NCBI GenBank assembly: GCA_910579805.1
Contig: CAJTWM010000003.1
Coordinates: 62,001 to 126,000, forward strand
DNA: 64,000 nucleotides
DNA from: an uncultured Lachnospiraceae bacterium
GTDB taxonomy: Bacteria > Bacillota > Clostridia > Lachnospirales > Lachnospiraceae
Reading direction: 5' to 3'
Position 1 is the first letter of the stretch. Every line of letters begins with the position of its first letter. Under the pieces are notes generated by a model that worked only from the letters and a program-made list of their open reading frames with translations, did not search any database and was not told where the DNA came from. Positions 41,330 to 49,403 of the stretch are shown one piece after another. The position numbers were made by a program, and so were the translations under genes.

Positions 41330-43246
41330 TCATTTCTTATCTTCTGAACTTATTGGATCTTTTTTTAATACGCCCAGCAACATGCAGGAAACCGCGGAAC
41401 CTACTGCCAACGCCGCCAAATACATCAGCGGGTTTCCTACGGTCAGGAATACGAAGATCCCGCCGTGAGGCGCCATCAGCGTACAGCCAAACGCCATTGA
41501 CAATGCTCCCGATACTGCCGCTCCGGCTACACAGGCAGGTAACACACGAAGCGGATCTGCCGCTGCAAAGGGTATGGCGCCTTCCGTAATAAAAGACAGT
41601 CCCATGATAAAATTAGTCGGCCCCGCTTTCCTCTCATCGGAAGTAAACTTCTTTTTAAAAAGGAGAGTCGCAAGAGCAATGGCAATGGGAGGAACCATGC
41701 CACCTATCATCACCGCCGCCATAATATGATAATTCCCTGCGGCAATGGACGCCGTTCCGAATACATACGCCGCTTTATTTACCGGGCCGCCCATATCCAC
41801 GGACATCATACCTCCCAGCAGCGCTCCTAATAAAATGGCGCTGGCGCCGTTCATACTGTTCAGAGCGTTATTGATCAAAGTATTTAATCCTCCAATGGGA
41901 GGTTCTATCACATAAGTCATGATCAATCCCACGATCAAAATTCCAAGCAGCGGATAAAGCAGTACCGGTTTCAAACCCTCTAAACTATCGGGAAGTTTAT
42001 CCAATACCTTTTTTAGCATTTTTACGACATATCCTGCAAGAAATCCTACAACAAGCGCTCCCAAAAATCCCGAAGTTCCGCCTGCCGCAATAGCTCCTCC
42101 TACAAAACCGACCGCAAGACCGGGTCTGTCGGCAATACTCATTGCAATAAATCCTGCAAGAATCGGCAGCATAAATCCAAACGCCACGTCGCCGATTTGT
42201 TTAAACATCGCCGCAAAAGAAGTGATCGTACCGAAATTCCCTCTTTCCTCTAACGACAATGCACTTAAGTCAACGGAAAAACCGTCGATCAAAAACGCGA
42301 TTGCGATCAAAATACCGCCTCCTACAACAAAGGGGAGCATATGGGAAACTCCGTTCATCAGATTCTTGTAAGTTTGATGTCCGATACTGTCGGTTCCTTC
42401 TTCTCCTGCCGTCCCGGCTTTTCCCTTTCCGTGGTAGACCGGCGCCTGACCGTTCATTGCTCTGGTCAGCAATTCCTCCGCTTTACTGATGCCGTCCGCT
42501 ACTTTACACTGGATGACCGGCTTTCCGTCGAACCGGTCCATGGGGATCTGCGTATCCGCCGCTACGATGATACAGTCCGCCCCGGCGATTTCCTTTTTAG
42601 TAAGTACGTTTTTTGCGCCCCCTGAGCCTCTTGTCTCTACTTTGATCCGGCATCCCAGTTCCTGCGCTTTCTTTTCAAGACTTTCCGCCGCCATATAAGT
42701 ATGGGCGATCCCCGTGGGACATCCGGTCACTGCCAAAATCTGTTTTTCGTTTTCCCGCAAGATACTTTTTACGCTCTCTGCCCCGTCTTTTTCCGCCTCT
42801 GCGGCGTCGATCGTATTCAAAAATTCTTCCACTGTTTTCGCATTTCTCAAACTGCCGGTAAAATTCTCGTCCATAAGAAGTACGGACAATTTACTTAAAA
42901 CGTCCAAATGTACGTTATCTTCCGTATCGGGCGCTGCAATCAAAAAAATCAGATTCACCTTTCCGCCGTCCAATGCGTCAAAATCCACGCCCTCCGGTAT
43001 GACCATCGCCGCCAGCCCCGGTTTTATCACTGCATTTGATTTACAGTGAGGTATGGCGATCCCTTCCCCAATCCCCGTAGTGCTCTCCTCTTCTCTGGCG
43101 TATACCCCTTTCCGATACGTTTCTATATCGCCGATCTTTCCGCTTTTTTCCATCAGATGCACCATTTGATCCAGTACTTCTTTTTTATTTTCGGCTGCAC
43201 CCTGAAGTTCAATACTTTCTACCGATAATAAATCTCTGATCTTCAT
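41330..43246 (-). CDS. fruA: Fructose-specific PTS transporter EIIABC
   Basis: 638 residues with three domains in one chain. EIIA (about 1-145) has the phospho-His67 in GIAIPHCKS. EIIB (about 165-265) has the phospho-Cys176 in AVTGCPTGIAHTYMAAE, the fructose-type motif. EIIC (about 290-625) has some nine or ten membrane segments, with GGILIAIAFLIDGF and GPVNKAAYVFGTASIAAG. It imports fructose and delivers fructose-1-phosphate to the cytosol. The gene lies 79 bases after fruK in the same transcript. Domain order A-B-C is the one usual in Firmicutes. Confidence 0.96.
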   Translation of the reverse strand: MKIRDLLSVESIELQGAAENKKEVLDQMVHLMEKSGKIGDIETYRKGVYAREEESTTGIGEGIAIPHCKSNAVIKPGLAAMVIPEGVDFDALDGGKVNLIFLIAAPDTEDNVHLDVLSKLSVLLMDENFTGSLRNAKTVEEFLNTIDAAEAEKDGAESVKSILRENEKQILAVTGCPTGIAHTYMAAESLEKKAQELGCRIKVETRGSGGAKNVLTKKEIAGADCIIVAADTQIPMDRFDGKPVIQCKVADGISKAEELLTRAMNGQAPVYHGKGKAGTAGEEGTDSIGHQTYKNLMNGVSHMLPFVVGGGILIAIAFLIDGFSVDLSALSLEERGNFGTITSFAAMFKQIGDVAFGFMLPILAGFIAMSIADRPGLAVGFVGGAIAAGGTSGFLGALVVGFLAGYVVKMLKKVLDKLPDSLEGLKPVLLYPLLGILIVGLIMTYVIEPPIGGLNTLINNALNSMNGASAILLGALLGGMMSVDMGGPVNKAAYVFGTASIAAGNYHIMAAVMIGGMVPPIAIALATLLFKKKFTSDERKAGPTNFIMGLSFITEGAIPFAAADPLRVLPACVAGAAVSGALSMAFGCTLMAPHGGIFVFLTVGNPLMYLAALAVGSAVSCMLLGVLKKDPISSEDKK

Positions 43247-43325
43247 CTTCTATTCCTGCCTCTCCGTCCGTTTTGACCACCGTTTTATTTTGTCCTTATT
43301 TCACAAAGATTTTTCAAACTCTTTT

Positions 43326-44240
43326 TTAAAATTCCACCTGATTTTCTTTCATCAGTGTAAGTACTTCCCTTTTCGTCGCCAATTCCTTGGAAAATGCCGA
43401 TGCGCTTCCGGTAAATACTCCCATCCGGAACGCTTTTTCATAATCTCCGTACTCCAGATAGCCTGCTATGAATCCTGCCACCATGGAATCTCCGGCTCCT
43501 ACGGAATTGACCACTTTTCCTTCCGGCGCTTCCGATTGATAAACGTTTCCGTCTTCCGCCACTAACACGGCGCCGTCTCCTGCCATGGATACCAGAACGT
43601 TTTCGGCTCCTTTTTCTTTTAATTGCTTTGCAAAATAAACCGCCTCTTCTTTCCCTTTTATTTCCGTCCCGAAAATATCCCCTAATTCATGATTGTTCGG
43701 TTTGATAAGAAAAGGGCGGTACTGTAAAACATTTGCCAAAAGATCTTTTGTAGCGTCCACGATTATTTTCAGGTTCTTCTCTTGCAAACGTTCCATAATA
43801 TCCATGTACATTGTTCCCGGCATCACATCGGGAATGCTGCCTGCCATGACTAACATATCTCCTTCTTTTAACCGGTCCAGCCGTCCATAAAGTTTTTCTA
43901 TATCCTCCTTGCCGATGGACGGTCCCTGCCCGTTGATCTCCGTCTCCTGCCCGGAACGCAGCTTTACGTTGATTCTGGTCATTCCCTTTCTGATTGGAAG
44001 AAATTCCGTCCTTATCCCCTTTTCCTCTAACATCTCCTTTAATTTATCCCCGGTGAACCCCGCTAAAAATCCAAGCGCCGTGTTTTCCACTCCAAGATTG
44101 TTCAACACCATGGAAACATTCACTCCCTTTCCGCCGGGAAATATTACCTCCTCCGTCGTCCGGTTCACTATCCCGCAAGTAAAGTCCGGAACTGTCAGAA
44201 TATAATCTAACGAAGGATTAAACGTCAGTGTGTAAATCAT
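43326..44240 (-). CDS. fruK: 1-phosphofructokinase (PfkB family)
   Basis: 304 residues. It converts fructose-1-phosphate to fructose-1,6-bisphosphate with ATP. The start MIYTLTFNPSLDYIL and PGGKGVNVSMVLNNLG are diagnostic of the FruK/LacC group of PfkB kinases, and the catalytic base Asp251 is in NSVGAGDSMVAGF. The spacing to fruR is 179 bases and contains the repeat described at 44247-44321, with a promoter-like core just before this gene, so some transcription may start here independently of FruR. Confidence 0.95.
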   Translation of the reverse strand: MIYTLTFNPSLDYILTVPDFTCGIVNRTTEEVIFPGGKGVNVSMVLNNLGVENTALGFLAGFTGDKLKEMLEEKGIRTEFLPIRKGMTRINVKLRSGQETEINGQGPSIGKEDIEKLYGRLDRLKEGDMLVMAGSIPDVMPGTMYMDIMERLQEKNLKIIVDATKDLLANVLQYRPFLIKPNNHELGDIFGTEIKGKEEAVYFAKQLKEKGAENVLVSMAGDGAVLVAEDGNVYQSEAPEGKVVNSVGAGDSMVAGFIAGYLEYGDYEKAFRMGVFTGSASAFSKELATKREVLTLMKENQVEF

Positions 44241-44246
44241 ATTCTA

Positions 44247-44321
44247 CCTCGTTTCTGTACGGCTCTGTTATATGAATCCTTATCCGGATTCCAAGTTTGC
44301 GGACGCCGCACGGATGCAAAC
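44247..44321. repeat. 75-bp interspersed repeat, copy A (upstream of fruK)
   Basis: On the minus strand it opens with GTTTGC...GCAAAC arms around a G/C-rich core, then a variable 22-base stretch, then TATAACAGAGCCGTACAGAA and ACGAGG directly before the fruK ATG. Nearly the same sequence lies in front of serS at 55932-56005. The TATAA part could be a -10 box and ACGAGG the ribosome binding site. Confidence 0.6.
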
Positions 44322-44419
44322 CTGTTCATCGACCATTCCTGTCTTAGAGTGTGTTTGAAAATTGCTCTCCCAAAGATGTGCGTCACAGTTTGTGGGCGTG
44401 GAGCGTACCCTCATTACAT

Positions 44420-45163
44420 TTACAGATTTAAAATGTTTCCGCAATGTTGGAATGCCGTCTGTTCCATTTCTGTAGTAAGAATTGTCGCACTTTCAAACGG
44501 CGCAAAGGTCACGCTGGAAATATAACTGAATTTACTGTTATCCGCCAGCACATAGCGCTCTCTGCAGTTTTCCATAGATTTTTTCTTCACCATGGCCTCC
44601 CTTAATTCAGGAGTGGAAAATCCCTGCTGCATACTGATTCCGTTCGTCCCCCAAAAACCTTTGGTAAAATTATATTTTTCCAAAGTTGCAACCGCCTCTT
44701 CTCCTACGATCGCCTCTGTCACCGCTTTAAATTCCCCGCCCAAAATATAGACGGCGCATCCTCTTTCCGCCAGCTTCTTTGCATGGGTAACTGCATTGGT
44801 AACAAATGTGGCCTGTTTTTCCGTAATATGATCGATCATAAGCTCTGTCGTCGTCCCTGCGTCAATATAGACAAAATCGCCTGCACCGATCAATCCCGCC
44901 GCATATCTTGCAATCTTTTCTTTCGCCTCCCTGTTTTGCTCTTTCCGGTGTACCACTTCGTCGTCCGTAGTGCTGTAAACCGCATTTTTTAAGATCGCGC
45001 CGCCATGTACCTTCGTAAGCTGCCCGTTTGCGTCCAATGTGGTCAGATCCCTCCGTATGGTAGATTCCGAAGCATTCAGTTCCGCCATCAACTGCTGTAC
45101 TGTCACGCTGCCCGTCTTCTCCAATATAGATAGAATTTTGGCAAATCTCTCTTCTGTCAGCAT
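44420..45163 (-). CDS. fruR: DeoR-family fructose operon regulator
   Basis: About 247 residues. It has an N-terminal DeoR helix-turn-helix (MLTEERFAKILSILEKTGSVTVQQLMAELNASESTIRRDLTTLDANGQLTKVHGGAI) and a C-terminal sugar-phosphate sensor domain (YIDAGTTTELMIDHI, FVTNAVTHAKKLAERGCAVYILGGEF, FTKGFWGTNGIS) of the ISOCOT/DeoR type. The likely inducer is fructose-1-phosphate. Start 45163 has GGGGGA upstream; 45175 is an alternative. It is the first gene of the fructose operon and sits under its own promoter flanked by twin 22-bp repeats, so autoregulation is likely. Confidence 0.92.
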   Translation of the reverse strand: MLTEERFAKILSILEKTGSVTVQQLMAELNASESTIRRDLTTLDANGQLTKVHGGAILKNAVYSTTDDEVVHRKEQNREAKEKIARYAAGLIGAGDFVYIDAGTTTELMIDHITEKQATFVTNAVTHAKKLAERGCAVYILGGEFKAVTEAIVGEEAVATLEKYNFTKGFWGTNGISMQQGFSTPELREAMVKKKSMENCRERYVLADNSKFSYISSVTFAPFESATILTTEMEQTAFQHCGNILNL

Positions 45164-45182
45164 TTTATCCCCCATTTTCGTC

Positions 45183-45204
45183 CATTTTCATTCAAATTCG
45201 TTCA
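45183..45204. promoter_or_regulatory. FruR operator candidate, downstream copy
   Basis: An exact 22-base word (begins CATTTTCATTC, ends ATTCGTTCA) that recurs at 45249-45270. This copy lies between the transcription start and the fruR ATG. Confidence 0.65.
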
Positions 45205-45218
45205 TCCCTTATAATGGC

Positions 45219-45247
45219 ATTATAGAATCATAATCAGTCAAAGTCAA
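45219..45247 (-). promoter_or_regulatory. Sigma-A promoter of the fructose operon
   Basis: On the minus strand, -35 TTGACT (45242-45247), a 17-base spacer and -10 TATAAT (45219-45224). It lies exactly between the two 22-bp repeats. Confidence 0.8.
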
Positions 45248-45248
45248 T

Positions 45249-45270
45249 CATTTTCATTCAAATTCGTTCA
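45249..45270. promoter_or_regulatory. FruR operator candidate, upstream copy
   Basis: Second identical 22-base word, 66 bases from the first, ending one base from the -35 box. The direct repeat TGAA-C/T-GAA inside each word resembles sites of other DeoR-family regulators. Confidence 0.65.
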
Positions 45271-45317
45271 CAAAAATTTTTCTCATTTTTGTGAAAATGT
45301 AATAAAAACAAATAAAA

Positions 45318-45358
45318 AACTGCCATACCAGATTTCATTCCGTCTGGTTATGACAGTT
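45318..45358 (-). terminator. Terminator of the secreted GH43 operon
   Basis: Arms of about 15 bases (45318-45332, 45343-45358) followed on the minus strand by TTTTTTATTTG. It ends the transcript of the small membrane protein and GH43 genes. Confidence 0.85.
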
Positions 45359-45403
45359 CATTTTGTTTTTATGTTTTATATGTTATCGATAAGGACAGTT
45401 TTT

Positions 45404-45670
45404 TCATCTGCCGCCGCAATGCCGTCTCCTATAGACCAATACGCCGATATATCCAACGGAAACAATCCCCATCAATACAAGGGAAATCGTTACGATCTCC
45501 TCAAAAGTAACATGCCATACGTTTACCAAAAACAAAGATGCAAGCAGCAGCATTGCCATAGAATACACAAACCCAATAGCTGTTACTACTAACCATGCCA
45601 GTATGTCCTTTACTATATCAACAGCATATTCTTTTCCGTTTTTCGATTCTGATTTTTTCTTTTTACTCAA
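45404..45670 (-). CDS. Small two-helix membrane protein of unknown function
   Basis: 88 residues. It has a charged Lys/Ser-rich start (MSKKKKSESKNGKEY), then two hydrophobic segments at about 24-50 and 58-80, and ends YRRRHCGGR. No family is recognised. Its ATG overlaps the GH43 stop by eight bases, so it is made together with that enzyme. It may help anchor or localise the enzyme, but nothing in the sequence proves this. Confidence 0.7.
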   Translation of the reverse strand: MSKKKKSESKNGKEYAVDIVKDILAWLVVTAIGFVYSMAMLLLASLFLVNVWHVTFEEIVTISLVLMGIVSVGYIGVLVYRRRHCGGR

Positions 45671-47222
45671 AATATTTCACACCCCAGATACTTTCGTTAG
45701 AACCTACCGCGCTAAACGTCATTACTGATGTTCCTGCTTCATCTTTCATTTCGCAAAATACGCCGCTGTACTCTTTTTCGTCAATAGTAATATGGACATA
45801 ATAACTGCCGTCTTTCATTTCCCATGTTCCGGTGGCGCCGTCGCCGTAAACGTTCCCTTTTTTGGATAATACTAATTTAAAAGATTCCGCAATCTTAGCG
45901 TCAATAGCCGTTCCCTGATTGATCACATAATATTCGCCGACTACTTTTTCTTTTTCATAGCCGGTTTCAGAAACCGTTTCTCCGCTTGTAGCGTAAGGCA
46001 GCATACATGGCCAGCCTTCTTCGTTTAAAATAAATTGATGTACGCGGGGTTCATGATATTCCTGCCCATTGTCAAATCTTGTATGATATACCACATATCT
46101 TTTTCCGTCGTCATCCACAAAAGCAGAATTATGTCCGGTCGCCATATATGCCATGTTCAAACTGGGAAGAAAATAATTACCGGATAATTTCAGTCCGAAA
46201 TAAGCATGATTTCCCGTAATGGAAGAATGCCCGCCCATATCCACATATTCTCCGTCGGGTTTATCGGAACGGAATACTCTGATCTGGTATCCGCCTTCCC
46301 TTACAAGCGAGCCATAAGATACAAACAGATAATAATAGCCGCTTGCCTGATCGTATAAAATATAAGGCGCCTCGATTGATTTATGTCCGCCGCCAATCAG
46401 TTTCTTCCCAAAATAAGCGTCCACATTATTTGCCTCGTCCGCTTCGGGATGAATCACAAGCCCGGTCTGTTCATCGATCTCTAAAAGGAAAATACCGCCC
46501 GACCAGGAACCGTATACCATCCACATTTTCCCGTTTTCATCATAAAACACGGTAGGATCGATGGCATTCGGATACTCGTTAAAATTATATTCATTACCGG
46601 GCGTTATGTAATGCTCTTTGGCATAATCTTCACTGACATAATCAAGTACGTCCGTTGCGCCAAGGGATTCTTCCGTAAAACCGGAATAAATCAGGGCGCC
46701 CTTCCATGCATAAGGACCTTCCGCCTTCTCAGAAGTCGCATAACAAAGGTTTGACGCATTCCATGTAGAAGAAGTACAAAAATACATATAATATAGTCCC
46801 TGCGCTTCATTATAGACAATATCCGGCGCCCATACATGCCTGCCTCCGTCGTCCGTAGGTATGACACTGTTCTTACTGCCCGAATAGTCAAAAACATGTT
46901 CCGTTGAAAATAAATTATCAAAAATAGGATTATTCGGCGTATAGCCATCTCCAACTACTGTCCAATTTCTCAAATCCGTTGAAGAAGCTCCCGACATATG
47001 AGAACCGAAAATATAATATGTACCGTCCTCCTTTATAATGGACGGATCATGTACGCTGACCCCTGCAGAAATATCGGCTGTAGCAATCCCTTCATAACTT
47101 ACCGTAAAATCCGAAGGCGCTTTTTCCGCAAATAATTTGTCCCTGTTCAAAAAAATCCCTGCGCCTGCCGCAATCACAACGACTGCTGCCGCCGCGCCAA
47201 TGATAATACCTTTTTTTGCCAT
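45663..47222 (-). CDS. Membrane-anchored GH43 arabinan-active hydrolase
   Basis: 519 residues. It begins with a signal-anchor (KKGIIIGAAAAVVVIAAGAGIF) without a clear cleavage site. The GH43 propeller has base Asp59 in VHDPSII, WAPDI near 131-135, Asp222 in NAIDPTVF and acid Glu284 in KSIEAPY. The C-terminal beta domain (about 410-519) ends SAVGSNESIWGVKYFE, the same ending type as the cytoplasmic paralogue at 3026-4480, with which it shares the whole layout. It should attack arabinan outside the cell. It has its own promoter with a structured leader and is followed by the overlapping small membrane protein gene. Endo-arabinanase activity is inferred. Confidence 0.9.
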   Translation of the reverse strand: MAKKGIIIGAAAAVVVIAAGAGIFLNRDKLFAEKAPSDFTVSYEGIATADISAGVSVHDPSIIKEDGTYYIFGSHMSGASSTDLRNWTVVGDGYTPNNPIFDNLFSTEHVFDYSGSKNSVIPTDDGGRHVWAPDIVYNEAQGLYYMYFCTSSTWNASNLCYATSEKAEGPYAWKGALIYSGFTEESLGATDVLDYVSEDYAKEHYITPGNEYNFNEYPNAIDPTVFYDENGKMWMVYGSWSGGIFLLEIDEQTGLVIHPEADEANNVDAYFGKKLIGGGHKSIEAPYILYDQASGYYYLFVSYGSLVREGGYQIRVFRSDKPDGEYVDMGGHSSITGNHAYFGLKLSGNYFLPSLNMAYMATGHNSAFVDDDGKRYVVYHTRFDNGQEYHEPRVHQFILNEEGWPCMLPYATSGETVSETGYEKEKVVGEYYVINQGTAIDAKIAESFKLVLSKKGNVYGDGATGTWEMKDGSYYVHITIDEKEYSGVFCEMKDEAGTSVMTFSAVGSNESIWGVKYFE

Positions 47223-47269
47223 AATCAGTAACCGTACCCTTTCCTGTTATCTACAAAATCATTCATTAA

Positions 47270-47313
47270 GAGACGCTTCTCCATACTCAGTCACTCCGTT
47301 TCCGGAGACGCTT
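47270..47313 (-). promoter_or_regulatory. Leader element with direct repeat and hairpin
   Basis: In the GH43 leader, AAGCGTCTC (minus strand) occurs twice (47305-47313 and 47270-47278), and CTCCG-TTTC-CGGAG forms a small hairpin at 47294-47307. It could be a protein-binding site or mRNA structure. I recognise no riboswitch class. Confidence 0.35.
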
Positions 47314-47323
47314 TCATAACTTT

Positions 47324-47352
47324 AATATAACAAAATTTTCAGATTTTTTCAA
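47324..47352 (-). promoter_or_regulatory. Sigma-A promoter of the secreted GH43 gene
   Basis: On the minus strand, -35 TTGAAA (47347-47352), a 17-base spacer and -10 TATATT (47324-47329). The leader is about 95 bases. The rest of the 47353-47532 gap shows nothing clear. Confidence 0.6.
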
Positions 47353-47532
47353 TTCTATTTTTTATATTTTTGTAAACTATTTTATAATTATATATAATTC
47401 ATTAAGTCCGGCACGACCCGGAGCGGAAACAAATACGGCAGATAGAAATTCAGGCAAGCCATTCAACGAAATATAATCAAGTCAGTGTACTAATTGCTCA
47501 TTTCACTCAAAAATAATAAAAAATACTTTCTA

Positions 47533-48615
47533 TCAAAAAGTAGAAATCAGTTTTTCACAAAACCATCTTTCATTCGTCTGTTTGATGATCTTCCCATTCT
47601 GAATGATCGGATGAGCTATATCGTTTGGCGGTATGTATTTGATCGTTCCGATATTTCCGTTTGACATGAGGACCTTTTTATCTAAAAAATTTTCCCTCAT
47701 ATTTTTGATCAATACCATGACCATATCCATATCCAAACCGTCATATGCCTGATTATAAAAGTCGTCCAATACGTCAAGAGGCAGTTTTTCCTTTTTATAA
47801 CTCCGCTTTGATACCATAGCGTCATAAATATCGGAAACCGCAGTAATTCTGGCGAATAAAGAAATCTCCTCGTCCCTGATCCCATCGGGATAACCTCTTC
47901 CGTCAAGTTTCTCATGGTGATGCCTTGCGGCAAGCTTTACCCTTTCGTCAAAACCGGATTCCAGCAGTTCATAAGAATAAACGGGATGAGTCCTTATGAT
48001 CTTGAACTCCTCATCCGTCAATTTTCTCGGCGCATCCAGTATTTCTTCCGGTATTTTTGTTTTTCCCACGTCATGTAAAAGTCCCGCCATGACCAGCATC
48101 CTGACGTCTTCTTTCGGGAGCTTTAACCACTCTCCCATCAATCCGTTTAGAAAGGCGACATTTAACGAATGACGCTGTAAATATTCATCCATCGGCCTTG
48201 GAAAATTGATGCACTCAAAAATCACGGTAGGATCGACTACATCCAGCCTTTGTGAAATATCCTGAATGACCGGTTCTATCTCTTTGCTCTGAATTTTTTC
48301 TTCGGCGCTGACTTTATGAAAAACATGGCCTACATCCTTTTTGATCTCTGTATAGCCTGTCTCGCTTTCCATTACTTTTTGACGGACTTCATGCGGAATG
48401 TTTCCTTCCGCCATGATCTTATAATAGCTTTCTTCATAGACCATGATATGCTTACCGTCTGAACTAAAATTAAGGAGCTTTCCCAACTTTTTCTTGGTAA
48501 TTTCCTCTCCGCTGGGGATCAGAAGCACATTTCCGTTATGATTATAAATATCATCCTTTAATACCAGACCGTCCCATAAATATTCGGCCGGTAACGTTTT
48601 CATTTTTTCTTTCAT
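47533..48615 (-). CDS. HD-GYP domain cyclic-di-GMP phosphodiesterase (first copy)
   Basis: About 360 residues. The C-terminal half is an HD-GYP domain: HDVGKTKIPEEILD (metal-binding HD), HHHEKLDGRGYPDG (GYP), and the usual RITAVSDIYDAMVSKRSYK. The N-terminal ~130 residues resemble the DUF3391-like segment that precedes HD-GYP in other bacteria (YLWDGLVLKDDIYNHNGNVLLIPSGEEI). Such proteins degrade cyclic-di-GMP to GMP. All key His/Asp residues are present. ATG 48615 follows GGGAG; the longer frame lacks a site. A PilZ-domain gene is immediately upstream in the same direction (59 bases), so hydrolase and receptor are likely co-expressed. Confidence 0.9.
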   Translation of the reverse strand: MKEKMKTLPAEYLWDGLVLKDDIYNHNGNVLLIPSGEEITKKKLGKLLNFSSDGKHIMVYEESYYKIMAEGNIPHEVRQKVMESETGYTEIKKDVGHVFHKVSAEEKIQSKEIEPVIQDISQRLDVVDPTVIFECINFPRPMDEYLQRHSLNVAFLNGLMGEWLKLPKEDVRMLVMAGLLHDVGKTKIPEEILDAPRKLTDEEFKIIRTHPVYSYELLESGFDERVKLAARHHHEKLDGRGYPDGIRDEEISLFARITAVSDIYDAMVSKRSYKKEKLPLDVLDDFYNQAYDGLDMDMVMVLIKNMRENFLDKKVLMSNGNIGTIKYIPPNDIAHPIIQNGKIIKQTNERWFCEKLISTF

Positions 48616-48674
48616 GTTAACTCCCATCTGCTGCTTTAACAGGTATACCAATCAGGATCGGGAAATTTTTAATT

Positions 48675-49253
48675 TCATGCTAAAACCGCCGCATTGACTT
48701 TACATCCATATTCTTCCGTTCTGACCGTACTGTTCTGTATCCTGACTACTTCGCATTTCATGCCCATTACTTTCTCTTCTATTTCCAACAACAGCATAAA
48801 TTCATTCCCCAAATAAAAACTTCCCGCATCCGCCTGAAACAGGATTCCGTTTGAACTAATATTGATCGTTTTAACCTTGATCGGTTTTCTTAAAGTAACG
48901 TTCCATCCGTCGATTATAATACATAAAATAGTACCCGTCATGCTGATATTATACCTGAATCGTTTCCGGTCCTCTTTCATCCTGCTTTTTCCCAGCAATA
49001 TTTCTATTTCGTTAGCAATGACCGTACCTCTGATCGTTCCTACATATTCGTATAAACCTTCATTTCCGAAAATCAGGGCATAGATTCTTTCATATTCCCG
49101 GTCCGGTATATTGGCGGCGCTCACCCTGACAATATTATTCAAGGCGTCATAATTCAATATATTCGTGTCCGCAATGATTTTCTGATCTTCCAAACTCTTG
49201 ATAACGATCCTGCGATCCCTTAAATCTTTTTCATAAATCATATTTACGATCAT
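48675..49253 (-). CDS. PilZ-domain cyclic-di-GMP receptor
   Basis: 192 residues. A YcgR-like N-terminal part (about 1-95) precedes a PilZ domain with the binding motif RKRFRYN (first arginine box, about 99-105) and NISSNGILF (D/N-x-S-x-x-G, about 132-140). Both are intact, so cyclic-di-GMP binding is expected. Members of this family alter motility or exopolysaccharide. Two starts are possible: 49253, where AAGGGGG almost touches the ATG, and 49241, which has a 13-base spacing. Confidence 0.85.
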   Translation of the reverse strand: MIVNMIYEKDLRDRRIVIKSLEDQKIIADTNILNYDALNNIVRVSAANIPDREYERIYALIFGNEGLYEYVGTIRGTVIANEIEILLGKSRMKEDRKRFRYNISMTGTILCIIIDGWNVTLRKPIKVKTINISSNGILFQADAGSFYLGNEFMLLLEIEEKVMGMKCEVVRIQNSTVRTEEYGCKVNAAVLA

Positions 49254-49307
49254 GCCCCCTTATCCAGTCTACGTTCTTTACCCCACAAGCCCGTAACCTG
49301 TTTTTCC

Positions 49308-49338
49308 GGCAGCAGGACCGGCGATCCCGCCTGCTGCC
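49308..49338. other. Strong G/C hairpin between lhr-like and PilZ genes
   Basis: Perfect 9-base arms GGCAGCAGG and CCTGCTGCC around a 13-base loop. No T-run follows on either strand, so it is not a canonical terminator. Function unknown. Confidence 0.5.
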
Positions 49339-49403
49339 CTCATAAATGATCAGATACTATCTTTATACCATATTTTCAGTTTTTTTCAATAAAAATCCGG
49401 GTT

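Noticed and set aside
47304..47318. cre (CcpA) site near the GH43 start, ATGAAAGCG...
   Set aside because: Two mismatches in the fixed positions of the consensus and only one half is convincing.
49308..49338. Strong hairpin as a terminator for PilZ
   Set aside because: No T-run on either strand; reported only as a stem-loop.
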